Of a stretch of 64,000 nt of DNA, positions 9,791 to 22,542 are shown one piece after another. Within the stretch, counting starts at the first letter, position 1. Each line of letters begins with the position of its first letter. The translations under genes were made by a program, and so were the position numbers. The stretch lies in contig JAQGDQ010000279.1 in assembly GCA_030141605.1 (NCBI GenBank), positions 186,001 through 250,000 of the forward strand, written 5' to 3'. The stretch comes from Tubiluchus corallicola. Taxonomy: Eukaryota > Priapulida > Priapulimorpha > Priapulimorphida > Tubiluchidae. The notes beneath the pieces were generated by a model. The model saw only the letters and a program-made list of their open reading frames with translations, did no database searches and was not told where the DNA came from.

Positions 9791-12482
9791 GACGAGAGAG
9801 TTAAAAAAATGCTACGCGCAGCTAGGGTTAGCCCAGTTTAACTTGATCCGTCTGCAAATATATCGAATTCTGGCGAGTGAACGTACGGGGAAAGAAAAAT
9901 GCGCAAGGGTTGAAGGCCACAAAGAGAAAGTGTTGGGGATGGAGATTGGCTGCTATTTCTGCACACAGCTGGCTCAAGTACTGAAGATTTCTAAACTGAT
10001 TGTTGCTAGATTTCTAAACGCATAGCACCAGCAAAACCTTAAATTCAGACGGAATTACAATTTTACCGACTAAAGCTAACTAAAAATTTACTAAAAAAAA
10101 CTGAAATACGGCTCAGCAATTTTTCAGTCTAATCAATAACCCTCGAAGAGATGCAAGTAATCGTCCCTGTTTCAATGGGTTAGTTCTGACATCACATTAA
10201 TATGAATATGCATAGTACTCCTATTTGGCAGTCAAATAATAGCTAGGCAATTTTATTTCAAGTTACCATAGTTTTAACAAATATGCCATGCAATTACCTG
10301 AACATTTTAGGCAAACTTTTACATTTTGCAAAATTTTACCTCTGAATTTAATGAAACTACATTAGAACCAAAATTGGGAAACAATTAAATTAATATTAAA
10401 GCTAGCAGACAACCACTGATATCAAAACTAGTAAACCAGTTATAGTAACTGGTGCTTCTTTAGCGCTGGTCGGTTGGAATAAAAAATGTCTCGTGGAAAC
10501 TGCCAGAAAGGATATGGATCTGTAGATCATATCTTTCCCGGCTTCAGAAAAGCACTTTTCAGGTAAAACTAAACAATTTCTTGGTTATCATAACAGTATG
10601 TACTTGTAGATTGTTGTCACTATACGCAGAATTTTTACATTAATTCTGCTCTTTCTTTAGACAAATCGCCACAGACAAGGCCAGTGGCCATGCAAGTTAA
10701 CAAGCTACGTTAGAGATGAAGATATACAGTTTCAGGATACAAAATCCGTCTACTGTTTTGCTAGGATTAAAAGATATCTGTGGATGGTCTTGAATCTGGC
10801 GAGATCAGAGAGTTTCCGCTGAAATCAAACAGCGAAAAATTCTGATTTCCGAAATGATGTCACTACAGAGACAGTCAGAATCCTAACCACTACGTTTTTG
10901 CTGTTTCTGTAGAGTGTCACTTTACAGACGAATATTGAAGAATTTAAATGATTTAACTTCTTTAGACATCATGAGACAAGACAAAACACACGATTACAAA
11001 CTAAAGTACCTAGCTTAAAATTGTGCAGAAACTGTTGACGACTCGACGGGCGTTCAGCTTGTGATTGTAGAACGCGCTCTAAAGAACAAATGCTCTAGTC
11101 TACGATCACCGTGACTGTTAAATGACGTCACTTCCGCTCCCACATTCGCGAGAAAACATTCTGGGATTGTAGCGTAGCTTCTCTATTGCTGGTTTCAGTG
11201 AAGCAATTTCCTAGGACAGCATTCCACAGATATGAACCCGAGGAAAAAACTTTACGTAAAGAAGCTGTTCTACATGTGGGAATGTCTAAAATGAGGATTA
11301 CGAAAAGCTGTAGGAAAATGAGTTCTACAAACAAACTGATGACATTTAACAACCAGTGATAAGAAGTCCTGAGAGCTTCTTTCACAGAGGCAGAGGATGC
11401 CAAGTGAAAAGTCTGATCAGGAAGAGAACAAACGCTCCTATTCTTAGTTTAGTAGCACAGCACTGCAACACTTTTGGCGAGAAAATTTAATTAGAAGAGA
11501 AAAAAGTGCCATGTCAACAACAATAAAAACCCAACACCTACTGTAGAAAATAGTAAATTGGCGAGACAATTATAAAAGCTTTGACTTATTCGAGTTAAAG
11601 GCAACAAGCCAGTTTCGGTCCCAGGTCCAAACCGACATAAGATATCTTCCAAACTTCCCAGACGTTTCCAGTCGGGTGCTGTCAGTTAGGACACTTGTAA
11701 GTGTTGTCATTAGAAAACAGTATCATCACCATATATAAAAAACTTAGAAGTTGTAAGGACTTGCAGACCATTGGTGAAAAGCAGAGACAATGTAGGGGCA
11801 ATTACAGAACCTTGAGGAACACCAGCGTTGGTTTCATAGACAGCAGACTGTTCTTCACAAACAACTTGCAATCTGCGATTGTTGGGGTAGTATGATACAA
11901 CACAAAGTAAATATCGCCACCAATGCCGGATGATTGAAGACTGAGGAGTAGGCCTCTGGATACTTGAGGAGCCAGGGTGTGCTTAGAAATTAGCAACACA
12001 AGGTTAAGAAGTGTTACACCTAGTTAAAATGGATTAGTGATGGTAAAAAAAACTGCTTTTAGCTATGTTAAATGTCACACTGCCCTATTAATTCTGGGAG
12101 TATCATCCAGACTGAGTGAGAAGCCACAACAAAATCCATATTAGTAGTACTCCTTGCCTTAGTGTATGATGGGGGGGGGGGAGTACTGACTGGTGCTAAA
12201 CTGTATACAAGTAACTGATGCAAGTCTCATACGAAAAGGCAAGACATTAAAAATGCAGTTCTAACCTTTTAAGAAACTTTGTTAAATTTGATTAATTCGT
12301 TTTTTTTTTGTTGCGACATACTTCAACATACTGATGTTGTGAAATAAACATCACTTGCACTGCTTCTGCCAAAAATTGACAGGATTTTGATTGCTAAGTT
12401 GGTGATTACACATACTGTAAGTTACAAAAAGAAAATTTATTCAGTAGATTGTTAAATAGATATTCAGTAGATATTTAACATC
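9791..12482. other. no gene seen; poly-G tract at 12171-12181
   Basis: Mostly unique sequence. The minus-strand frame at 11128-11403 contains an SSGSYLWNAVLGN-like stretch slightly reminiscent of LINE C-terminal LWNSLP motifs, too weak to call. Confidence 0.45.
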
Positions 12483-12700
12483 TGACCTTCAATAAGCGGT
12501 AGTTCTCTATACATATATGTTTGACTTTTAACCTTAATTCACAGTAATGTTTTACAACTTTGACATTCGACATTCGACATTCAAGACTTCAACTCACAGC
12601 AGTGTTCTATACCTTTGACATTTGACTTTTTGACCTTCAATACACCAGGTACTAGTCTGCAAATTAGGCATTTGATGTTTTAACCATTAATACACAGTTG
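12483..12700. repeat. degenerate minisatellite, about 55-bp unit
   Basis: Units contain TTTGACATT(C/T)GAC, a CTTCAA(T/C) stretch and a CACAG(C/T)A(A/G)TGTT stretch, repeated about four times with heavy decay. GACATTC is itself tripled near 12561-12583. Confidence 0.6.
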
Positions 12701-14194
12701 TGTCAGCCATTGTAAAGGACAAATCTTCTGTGGAATATACACAGCACATTACTGGCAGGAAGGCAGCTTAGGTTAGGCTTTGTGCGGCCATCTTTGTGCA
12801 TGCATTTACTTTCAGCATATTAAGGATGTCAGTTTTATCAGTCTTTTGTCTGTAACTTGGCTACATTCGAACAATCAAACTTCCAAACGGCAATTAGTAC
12901 AAAAAAATGTTAAACAAAATACTTGTGTTGAATTTATAGAGCATGTAGTTGAAATATTTTATTATTTAAGAAGGCTTTGGCTATCACAAACCTGAAACAG
13001 GCATTAAGCACTTGTACCAAAGCATCAAAAGAACTTTAATTATTTGAAAAAGTGCAATCCTTACCTCAGCTTGTGGATACGCAGCTTTAATAAATCACTG
13101 TAATTCAGTTGTAATTTTTTACGTTTTTGCACCTGTAAAATATACTGAAAACATACAGGTGTATGTGCAAAAGGAAATGGTGATGCATTAATTTGCTTAA
13201 GGAATTTACTGTATCCAGAATGAAAGGTGGGAAGCAAGTTTGTCTTAGAACATCTCAAGTGACATGCTTTCTTCAAAAAATGCTCACTGGATTTCATACA
13301 TATCCTCCTACATTATTTTCGCCATACTATAAAATATTTTCACATATTTGAACGTTCTTCTTGTTTGACACAGTCATGAAAAATTTTTATTTAACTTTTT
13401 AATTAATTAATAAAAACTTGAATGTTATTAACATTTTAATTTATGGGAAAAAGATGGAGAGGGCATCCCAGCTAGAGGAGTACATACTATGTATAATCTA
13501 GCCTAGCCTGTTAATTTTATACCAGAGAGAATGAAATGTCCTACGTATAAACTATATGTAGTGTGTAAAACAGCCTAGCCTAGAATAACCACAAGTGTGA
13601 ATGGAACTGCAGCGAAGCTATCTACACACAAAATTGACAAATAATTGATTATCTCATACCCATAAAGGGTAGACTGAGATGTAAAAGCACCATGTTAGAT
13701 ATGTACCTGATACGGGCAACACGTTGAAGATCTTCACTTTTGCTGGAGGTAGTCACCAGCAGTTTTCAGCACAACGGTCAGCCCGATGAACATTTACAAC
13801 TTGTGTTTACTAGTTGCAATGTTGAAAGTCTTTGAAAGTTTTGTTCTTTCAAAATTATTAAGAGAACGTTTAGTAAGTTTGCGGACCTTGTAAGAAGTTC
13901 TTATCCAATATAAGTTGCTGCCATCCTGCCTTGCTGAGATAATGATTTGTGTCTCAAGTCATTTTCATTTGTCAATTTCAATCCATTATTTCAGCGTGGA
14001 CTGCGAGACATGGAAAAAAGGGCAAAACATACAAAAATATATACATTAATTACATTATTGTATTATTTCAAGTGCGTAATAGTCACAAAATTTATAGTGC
14101 AGCTACTGCAACACCTTATATAAAACCACTCGGTTTCAAATTTCTGCATTACATAATAAGAGACAATCTTCAAATTTGATCTTCAAAATCGCAC
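12701..14194. other. no gene seen
   Basis: Unique AT-rich sequence. GCCTAGCCT occurs twice (around 13501 and 13574) without further structure. Confidence 0.5.
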
Positions 14195-14470
14195 ACTACG
14201 TGGGACATTCGTACTTACTAGACATCCTAGCATACGGGCATTACTGCCTCTCTGTTCCAATATGGCCAACCTCAAAAAGACAGTTTGGGCCTCACCTTGT
14301 ACCCCTTGCTGTGCATTGCATCGCCACATGCACTGTCCATGTAGTACCTCGCCATGTACTGCAGCGCCACGTATCACAAGCCGGTACAACGCATGGTACC
14401 GTAACAAGTGTTACGGTATATAGGCTACAGCGAGCTGGTACAGCTAAGGGGGTACGCCGCACTGCTATAC
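14195..14470 (+). repeat. GC-rich dispersed family with about 15-bp internal units (copy A)
   Basis: A GC-rich island in AT-rich DNA. It begins with a GTGGGACAT stretch, continues through ACCTTGTACCCCTTGCT, then a series of short units (GCATCGCCACATG, TACCTCGCCATGTAC, GCAGCGCCACGTA, and a GGTAC-rich unit). The same order is found inverted at 17620-17865 and in part at 16835-16980. Open frames across it differ between copies, so it is not a conserved gene. Confidence 0.65.
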
Positions 14471-14964
14471 TAACGAAAGTCCAGCAATGCCGAATGTCAC
14501 ATGTGGTACACTGTTAGCTGTTACACCAGCATCCGTAAAAATCAGAAGCTGAGAATTTAAGAAAGTGAACTCTGACAATAGTATGTCAAAGAAATAACTC
14601 AAAGAAAGATGCAATAAAATAAGTACTCTAAATAAGCAAATTCTTACCTTCAACCTTTTACGATAAATTGTGCGACGAATTCCTTGCCGAAACGGCGAAG
14701 CTTAAAACGATTTATTTTGGTAACATAAGTTTCAGAACAATCAATAAAAGAAATCTTTTTTCGACAACCTTTTCTTCCTGTTTCAACGTTATCTATAGTT
14801 TCCACTGTGATTTCAACTTTCAAACGACCACTTTCCTAGTGGACGAGTTTTATGACCAAGCTTAATTTTTAACTTTTGGTATTATATGTTGTCACTTGCA
14901 GTGGCAGAAATATATGAAAAAATTAACACACATTGCTTCACTTTGATTTGGGCACAATGAACTA
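14471..14964. other. no gene seen
   Basis: Unique AT-rich spacer between two mobile-element copies. Confidence 0.5.
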
Positions 14965-14972
14965 GTGGACAT

Positions 14973-15335
14973 TAGGGGTGAGATCGAATGTTAAAACTCG
15001 ATTTGAACGAATTCGATTCAAACCTACAATTAGGGATTCGAATAAATCAGCAATTTAGCCACATACATTCTTTATCATTAAAATGTTTGAAACAGCATAT
15101 ACAATTAGCACTATTTAGCTGCAATTTCTGTGCAAAATTTTTAATAAACTAATAATGGTTTTGCTACAGAATAAAATCAAATGCATGATCTTTGTAAAAC
15201 CACTTTTTACTAATGATTCGAAAACTTGTTCGAAAGTCTTTCAAACTCAATTCGAATTTGATTCAGATTTGAAATACTGAAATTCGGTTCAATACGAATT
15301 CGAATTCGCTTTCTGACAGAGAATGCTCACCCCTA
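14973..15335. mobile_element. hAT-like MITE, 363 bp
   Basis: The ends are TAGGGGTGAG and CTCACCCCTA, perfect 10-bp terminal inverted repeats. Imperfect inverted homology continues inward through GATTCGAATTCG-type sequence. The flanks are GTGGACAT (14965-14972) and GTGTACAT (15336-15343), an 8-bp target duplication with one mismatch. The (C/T)AGGGGTG terminus and 8-bp duplication are hAT hallmarks. The interior is non-coding. Confidence 0.8.
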
Positions 15336-15379
15336 GTGTACATTGGAGTTACGCCAATGGTCTTTGCGAGTTGTGAGAG

Positions 15380-15505
15380 CTTTTTTTAATTATTCAAAAA
15401 TCTTTAAAACTGAATTGGAATTCTCATAATTTAGTTTGATTCAAGTTTGAAGGTTGCAGATTCTATGCGAATTGTATTTCTAGCAGTAAATGCTCACCCC
15501 CTAGT
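15380..15505. mobile_element. partial hAT-like MITE end (second copy)
   Basis: Ends ATGCTCACCCCCTAGTG, matching the right end of the element at 14973-15335 with one extra C, and is preceded by similar diverged GAATT-rich sequence. The left end is missing. Confidence 0.6.
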
Positions 15506-15999
15506 GTGCTGAATTATTTGAATATGTAATTTTTCAAATCTAAAATTTTGTGTTTAAATCAAAATGGAACTAAAAAAACTCATTCGAATGGAATTTGATA
15601 ATGATAATGTACATGATAATAAATGTGCCGGCAAAAACTATGACATTATTGTCTCCTTTATATTACTAAGTTAAAAAATAATATAAAATAGTTAAACATA
15701 CCAGCTAACCTGTTGTCCAAGGATATCCTCAACAAGGAGCTGGAAGGAAGCACGGCACATGGTGTTCTATTATTTTAACACAAATCACAAAGGATTGAAC
15801 AGTGAACACAAACTTTTTAGAGGAAGATTATTAAAGTCAGCATAATTGGATAATTACACCGGCAATTGGGCATAATGCCAAATGCTCCTTATCCTACAGT
15901 TTTGCATCTTCATTCATAAATCTGTTTTCCAGGACAGATCAAGGCAAACAGGGTAAACATGTATAAATACTAGAACTAGAGATATGCCATATTGGCATA

Positions 16000-16215
16000 T
16001 TTCTTGACACCCCTATTCAACACAATGTTTTTTTATCATTAAAGCATTTTACACATCAGACAATTAGCAGTTTAGTTGCGATTCCTGTGCACAATTTTTT
16101 AACAAGTTTCTAATCATTAATTTTTACTGTATCAATCAAGTAATATGCACGATCTTTGTGATGCTGCTTTTAATAAGTGATTCGAAAATTTTAAAAACTG
16201 AATTCGAATCAGAAT
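16000..16215. mobile_element. internal fragment of the same hAT-like MITE (third copy)
   Basis: Begins near GACACCCCTA and runs parallel to 15060-15250: TTATCATTAAA, CAATTAGCA, ATTCCTGTGCA, GCACGATCTTTGT and AGTGATTCGAAAA occur in the same order and spacing. The right terminus is lost. Confidence 0.65.
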
Positions 16216-16834
16216 CCATCTAAGTAAGTAAAATCGAGTTATACGTGATAAGTGTAGGTCTTTCACGTGCTTTATTAGCAACATCACAAATGGGATTGTA
16301 TTTTTACGCATTTTGTCAGCAATGATGCCTATGTAATTTTTTGTTCTGGTTTTCATTTTCTATTGTATAGATATAGTTGTCCAGGTATTCAGTGCAGGTC
16401 ATAACTCTTTATGTTTCCTTGAAACATTCTCACTGCTCACTGCCTTGCACATTATTTTCTACAGAAAACAACCATCTTTTGTAATGAAAAGGGCGTAAAG
16501 AAGACAGCGAAAAGTGAAGACCCACACGACGGGCTCACAGGTGATATCCCTGATTGCTTAGATGTTATGTATGGAAACTTGCAAAGTTTAATTATTAGCG
16601 TGTTAAGAAATTTTAAGCTTTTCTGAAAGTTCTGCTAATAGCATTTCAACATTTTTGGTGGGTCGAGCAACACTGGAAATCCTCAAATTTCGATTGAGGT
16701 AAAAAGCCATTAAAAATTCATACCTGAATTAGAGTAGCGTTTGGCTTTGTATAAATTAATAATTAACACAGTGCTATAACTTTTTAAGTTATATTATTAT
16801 TAAGTATAATAAAGTTTTGGCTTTGAGTCTGACG

Positions 16835-16980
16835 TTGCCGCTTGCTTGCCGTGTGCCGCATACCGCATTGGCTTGTACCACTGCTGTGTTCGGTAGCACC
16901 ATGTCCATGTGCTGTCTTGGGCGCTATTACACTTTCGCACCGCCTAGTTTTTTGTAGGTTATTACTCGTTTCTAGGCTCG
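16835..16980 (+). repeat. GC-rich dispersed family (copy B, partial)
   Basis: Shares GGCGCTATTACACTTTCGCA and CCGCCTAGTTTTT with the inverted copy at 17620-17865, plus GTACC/GTGCCG-type short units. It is oriented head-on to that copy, about 640 bp away. Confidence 0.65.
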
Positions 16981-17400
16981 TACGTCATTATTCTATTATT
17001 CTTACGTCATCAGTGAATGTTTCCGCTAATCTAATTGTAATTTAATCATATATTTAGGTATAATTACCAATAATTACGCTGTATTCACAGTTCTACACCT
17101 ATAGTTATACAGTTCGTATCGCCATCTTGTTTGTGTGTGTAGTCACGTAACGAATTTCGTACTAGTTTATGCATTATCAGGGCCTAGCTTAAAAGCACGT
17201 GACACACTTTCATCTTCACCGCATTTACGAAATAAAGAAAAAACCTTTACTTTTTTATAATCTAATAGTAATAATACTACAGTAATAAATAAAATTAATG
17301 ATAAATAACTGTAGTCGTCTAAAATAATTTTCTCGTATATGCCAGCTTGGATCCCGTGCCGGCAACCCTAATAATCATAAATTATGCAAAGAAACTGAAA
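16981..17400. other. spacer between inverted repeat copies, no gene seen
   Basis: AT-rich, with TAATAATA stretches. Nothing coding is recognised. Confidence 0.5.
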
Positions 17401-17504
17401 ATACATGTTAAGGGCCACATCGTCACTGCGCGAGAGCGATTGCGCTTTAGTGGTGTAAACACGGTTATTCACGTGGAGCTTTTTGCATAATGGCGTCGGT
17501 AAGT
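17401..17504 (+). other. candidate 5' exon: short leader, ATG GCG TCG, GTAAGT donor
   Basis: An ATG at 17490-17492 is followed by GCG TCG and then GTAAGT (17499-17504), a perfect match to the animal splice-donor consensus. If used, the exon would encode Met-Ala-Ser before the intron. The upstream 90 bp is richer in CpG (CTGCGCGAGAGCGATTGCGC, then CACGTG) than its surroundings, as promoter-proximal DNA often is. No continuation exon was identified in the window. The context (N-terminal MAS, strong donor, local CpG) is suggestive only; a chance match is quite possible. Confidence 0.3.
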
Positions 17505-17619
17505 AATGTATGATTTTAATCTGGAATTATAAAGCCTAAAAACCAATAATATTATGGGAATATGGTGTATATTACGCCTGTTGGTCTGCTTTCTGGTCTG
17601 CAGGCGTGAAAACAACCAA

Positions 17620-17865
17620 TAGGCCAGGAAAAACTAGGCGGTGCGAAAGTGTAATAGCGCCCTGTCTTGTTGTGTACGGTGTACCGCCTCGTGGTACTTG
17701 GCGAGAGTACATGACGAGGTGTTGCGTGGCACCAGAGAACATGGCGATGCAGTACAGAGCAAGGGGCACAAGGTAAAGCCCCAATTGTCAAGTTGAGATT
17801 GGCTGATATTAGAACAAGTGGGCAGTATGCTAGGGCGCCGAGTAAGTGCCCATGTCCCACTTAGT
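17620..17865 (-). repeat. GC-rich dispersed family (copy C, inverted)
   Basis: Read on the minus strand it starts with GTGGGACATGGGCACTTACT, contains ACCTTGTGCCCCTTGCT and GTACTGCATCGCCATG, and ends with GCGCTATTACACTTTCGCA. It therefore joins the blocks seen separately in copies A and B, and is the most complete copy here. Confidence 0.7.
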
Positions 17866-19407
17866 ATTTTTGAAGATGTAACCTGAAAATTTGATCATTA
17901 TCATGCAATGCCAAATGATTTGATCTGAGTGGTTTTATTAGGCACTGCAGTAGCTACACTATGTATTCCATGGGATTTGTGCATATCATGCTCTTGCAAT
18001 GAATGTATATTTGTGTATTTTCCTCTTTTTTCAGTGTCTTGTGCTTTTAGGCCCATTGCACACAGGGGACATGTGGGTTTTCACATTTTGACCTTGTGAC
18101 TTTCCTCACAGAAATGGAACACATTGCTTTCCATGGCGTATTTCACACAGATGCCTCTTGAAGTTTTTTCAGTTCACATTTGGTCATATTTTTTAATGCC
18201 ACACGGTTGGTCATGCAGCTGGTTGCGCAGTTTGCCACACAGTTTTAAGCTTCTTCAAAATGCCAGTTTGGTCTCTCCTGTTTTGGTCATTCTGTTCATT
18301 TTTAGCTTGTGAATTCATCTTGAACAGTATTCATACTTTGCGTGTCATCTAGTCTATTTGATACTCCAATAGATATTTATTTGATGTTTAGCTTTGTGTG
18401 GGTCTACCGCAAATAATGCCTGACTTGTTAAAACTTGTAAAATATTGTTATCATTGATTAGTTGTAAGTAAAGATAACTTATAAAAACAATAAATAAACA
18501 TTTTTAGAGTGATGCTTTTTGGTCATCCATATTTTAGTCCCAATTGTACTATTCTAAGTTGGTATCACCAACAAACTTCGTCACTAATACTTTTTTCTCT
18601 AGGCATTTCAAAATTTAATTTGCTTAATCATTTTGTAAATCATGCCAGTCAGATCATAATTGAGAAGTTGAAATTGAAGTCTCATATTTTGGGCATTCTA
18701 GTGTGGGACTCTTGCAGGAGAAGCAGAATTTCTTGTGTTCCTTAATACGAGAGAGGGTAAATGCCTCCTTGTCTAACCTATATAGCTAGCCTCACAGCTA
18801 GGACAAATATATGTATAGATCACAAAAGAAGAGCGCAAGTCATCACATACTTTACGGTGTTTAGAATGATATGTAGTTTAAACAATATGAGGTTGTAAGT
18901 AATCATCAGAATTAGCTGTCACATTCTCAGATTCATTACCCATATACTTCTTATTCATAAAGATGAAGGTCACGTTATTCACAAATGACTGTGAGTAACC
19001 ATTATGCATGCACCGTTTGTTTAGGGAACCCTAAAAAGTGTTGATGGTGTTATTGTGTAGGTTCTGGCATCTTCGTGTATATTGAAGAGTGAAAAAAGAA
19101 CTCGTTGAAACGCAGTGCTATTCAGATGCATTCAGATAAAGCCTCCTTACTATTCCACCTCTTTTGTTGTCTCATACGTTCACAAGCGCTTGTTCCAGCC
19201 TAATTGAGATTAAAGTCCCAAAGTCATAGATTTTTGTTTATCACTATTCGTAACAAATTTTTAGTTGCTGTTTGTGTATTTATTTTATATATTTCTAGTA
19301 ATTTGTTTAGAAGACTCGCATGTTTTGTGCAATAGCTTGCTTAGGAACCTGGCTCCTAGGTAAGGCTAGTTAAATTCAAATAATACAAATCTTTTTATGT
19401 CTTAAAG
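17866..19407. other. no gene seen
   Basis: Unique AT-rich sequence. GGCCCATTGCACACAGGG near 18050 resembles a DNA-transposon terminus, but no partner was found. Confidence 0.45.
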
Positions 19408-19556
19408 CAAAAGCCAAGTCTCTCGGGAAGTTGAACTTATTCTAATAGTTGAGAAAAATGTTAGAAAGTTTCAGGTTGTGATGAGCGCCTCGTGTAATTA
19501 ATAATTTCAATTTAAAATCGTGATCATTTCATGCTTGGGCGTGCTCGTTTTGGTGA
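19408..19556 (+). repeat. dispersed repeat family R1, 5' part (copy 1)
   Basis: Shares, in order, GCCAAG(C/T)CT-CTGGG, AAAAATGTTAGAA, GCGCCTCGTGTAATTA, AAAATCGTGATCATTTCA and TGCTTG with the copies at 31138 and 49990. Similarity ends near 19556. Confidence 0.65.
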
Positions 19557-22542
19557 AAAATGGCATCATCTGGTTACCGTGCAGTATAAACAGTTATTCT
19601 GCCAAGTGCTTCAGCAGTCATTTTTTGACTTATATAACCAACTCTATAAACTAAGTAACCCACCCGGTACCTACTGTATGCTCGCAAGTTTACATGTGTC
19701 TCTGAAGGTCAACAAAAGTCTGTAAATTAATTACATTTATGCAATTAATGTATACTACTTACACATTTTACGGTAATATCCTGTAGGTTAGAGCTATGTA
19801 ACCACTTTAATCTTGGTCATAATTGATCAAATGACTAATTTTTACATAAACGAGTTAAACACAACGCTAGAATAACTGAACTTCTGAGTGAACTGTAGAA
19901 ATTTTGCAACGTGTACCTTCATCACTGTTTACCTTCACAGCATTCACGTTGCCCAGCAGTCACCAACTTACGTCATTTTTACAAATATGCCGGCAGCAAT
20001 GTTCGTTTGGCGGGAGATAAAAAATATTTAAATTCCTTTTACATTTTTAAGCAAAGCATTCTTTGCGCATATATTGTGTGGTGATTTCAATATTTTTAAT
20101 TGTATATTACAATGCAATAAATGTTGTTCGAAGGTTGGTTCTTCTTTTAAGTAGAGTCAGTTAGAACACTATGACAATTTTGTAGGCCATTGTACACCAG
20201 TTAGGGGTTAATTTCTATGCTGCAAGTATTATTTGTGCAGCTGTCAAGTTTTTACATTATGACAACAAGGCATCAATAAGCTACAGTAGTTTTCATAATG
20301 ATCCATCCATAAATGCTTGTGATTGTCTTCTGATGATTTTTAATTCATTTCGTAAAAATGGCTTTGGTTTAAAATGGTACTGTGCTTTTTGAACTACCGA
20401 CTTATCATTTAACACACTTGCCTTAGTTGATTGCAAGCTATCGCCCATCTGCCTGCACTGCGTGTATGTTGAGGGCTGCAGGAGAAACTAAATTCCTGGG
20501 TAATTAAAATGTCTGCAGTTTCACGTACTGAACAGGAATAAATGACCCAAACCCGAGCGATCGAATTGGCATTTTCATAAAGCTTAAATTGGGTGGAGGT
20601 CCTGACGGACTGTGGTCGTGTCGACTGTTGAATAAGGCATTTACTTGTTTCTTGTTAGTTAGCGCTTTAAAAATTTCTGTTTCAGTTAAAAAATGTGTTG
20701 CAGTCATATCATATTATGGGGCAGAGTGGTTATGTCATATAATGGTGGCAGACTGGCAGAAGGATTATGAGAGAATGTTAAAGGATTTCTGCTTACATAT
20801 CCTGGTAAGTTTTCGTTGAGTATAGTATGTTTTGCTTGCACCAGATGGCACCAGTGGCAAGTAGTAGTCAACAAATGTGCAGTGTTTATCCAGCTTGAGA
20901 ATAATCAGCTGGAAACTGTCCTGAAATCTTGGTCTCATTATTGTAGGTCGTTTATGCACAAAAATCATTTAAGATGTGTACAAAACCACAATTTGTATGA
21001 TATGCAGTGATGGGCAAATGAACATGCTCAAGTTCTAATTTTTTATGAGCAAAATGAATGTAGTTGTTGAAGTTCCTGTCAACCAGAATGAAATTCAAAT
21101 TTTGGCAAAGTTGCAAAGTTCAAGTTTAAAGTTGGTAGTAACAACCTTAATGGTGCTACTAATGAATTAGACATGTAGGTCTGTACATGTAGTTTTTAAA
21201 CTTGCATTCTTGAAGTCGTTTTTCAATTTTTTACGAATTTAGCTCATTTTTTTTATTTTTGCACTTCAATTTGACTGAATTTGGTTGCGTTTGGCTTGAT
21301 TTTATCAAGAAATTGGATTACAAATGACTTCCATAATTAGCAACCTTACCTGACGATCTTGCACATTGAATACTGGGATAAATTAATTTCTTGGGAATGA
21401 ATTAACAGAAATTATTTGTTCTTTCACTTTTTTTCATTTCTAGTTTTGATAGATGGAACTCGTTCATGGTCAAGTTCAGGTTACTTTTCTAATGATTGCG
21501 AAGATACAAGAAAACACTCTCTTCTTATATAAAGCTTAAAAAATTTGTATAAAAAATTTTGTCACTTACATACTGTCTTATTGTATACGGAGCTTGAGAA
21601 ACTCTTGTGATAGTTGTTAGGCGCAGCCATTTTGAGTGCAAGTCGTTTGGAATAAGTTTAAATAACATTGCGTAAAGTTTGAAAAAGTAATCAGGACATT
21701 CGTAGCGCACACTCTTTGCTAACTTAGCAAAAGTTTAAATTACTTTATATAGCCAATGAGATCAATAATATGTTTTTTGGTGTATCAGTGGTGCACACTG
21801 GGATGGCGATGCAATGCTATTTTACGAGGTAGCGTGAATATTTTAAATTATTAAGAATTTTCTTTTCTGATTACATAAGTCTTTCAAGCAGGTGAGCATA
21901 ATGCTAAGTAATATAACTTTGTGTGGGAAGTCTTTGGGGTGTATTTTCAATTCCCTTGTCTTCCCTTTTAAGTTCCTAAGTCTACAAAAAAGTGAACGAG
22001 TCCCATCATTTGGCACTCAACAAGCTGAGATCGAGTTCTCAGTGGCAGGGCCTACTTACTGTAGGTGGTTTTGTGGCAGGTCCAGAACTGTGTTCATTAT
22101 CATTCTCCTCTAGAATGAGACACTGAACTGGAAGTGGCATCTTTGTCATGTTCAGATGTGTACACATCATTCCTCAGTCAGGTATTTGTTTATGGGCGGA
22201 TTGGCATTTTACCATTACAAAAAAGTTGTTCGGGATGAATCGGACTGTTGAACACTTGTTATGTGTATTAATTTCATTTAATGGTATATCGTCATACAGT
22301 AGTTTCTAACATTATTTGCAAACCTCTCTTCAGATATTTTGCTTTTAGCTCATAGCATTTACTGTGGCAGAGATATGGCTTTTTTATCAAAATTGCATGT
22401 TTTGGAAAATATATTCTTGCAAAAAAGTATCTTTGTTAGCTCTCTAGTATACAGATGACTTTGCGCATAAAGTGTGTCAATTTGGTCGAATTATTTGATT
22501 TTGTAAGCCGCCTCGTAAGTTGTTGTTAGTGAATGTAAGTAA
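19557..22542. other. no gene seen; weak promoter-like and MITE-like fragments
   Basis: CTTACGTCATT (CRE-like, about 19969) lies 35 bp upstream of TTTGGCGGGA (E2F-like, 20006-20015). AGTGATGGGCAAATGAAC near 21007 resembles a hAT-type terminus, but a matching right end was not found. No coding motif was recognised. Confidence 0.4.

Noticed and set aside
11128-11403. 91-codon minus-strand frame with YLWNAVLGN
   Set aside because: A faint resemblance to LINE C-termini, not enough without RT motifs nearby.
21007-21480. Complete hAT element starting AGTGATGGGCAA
   Set aside because: No matching right terminus or target duplication could be found.
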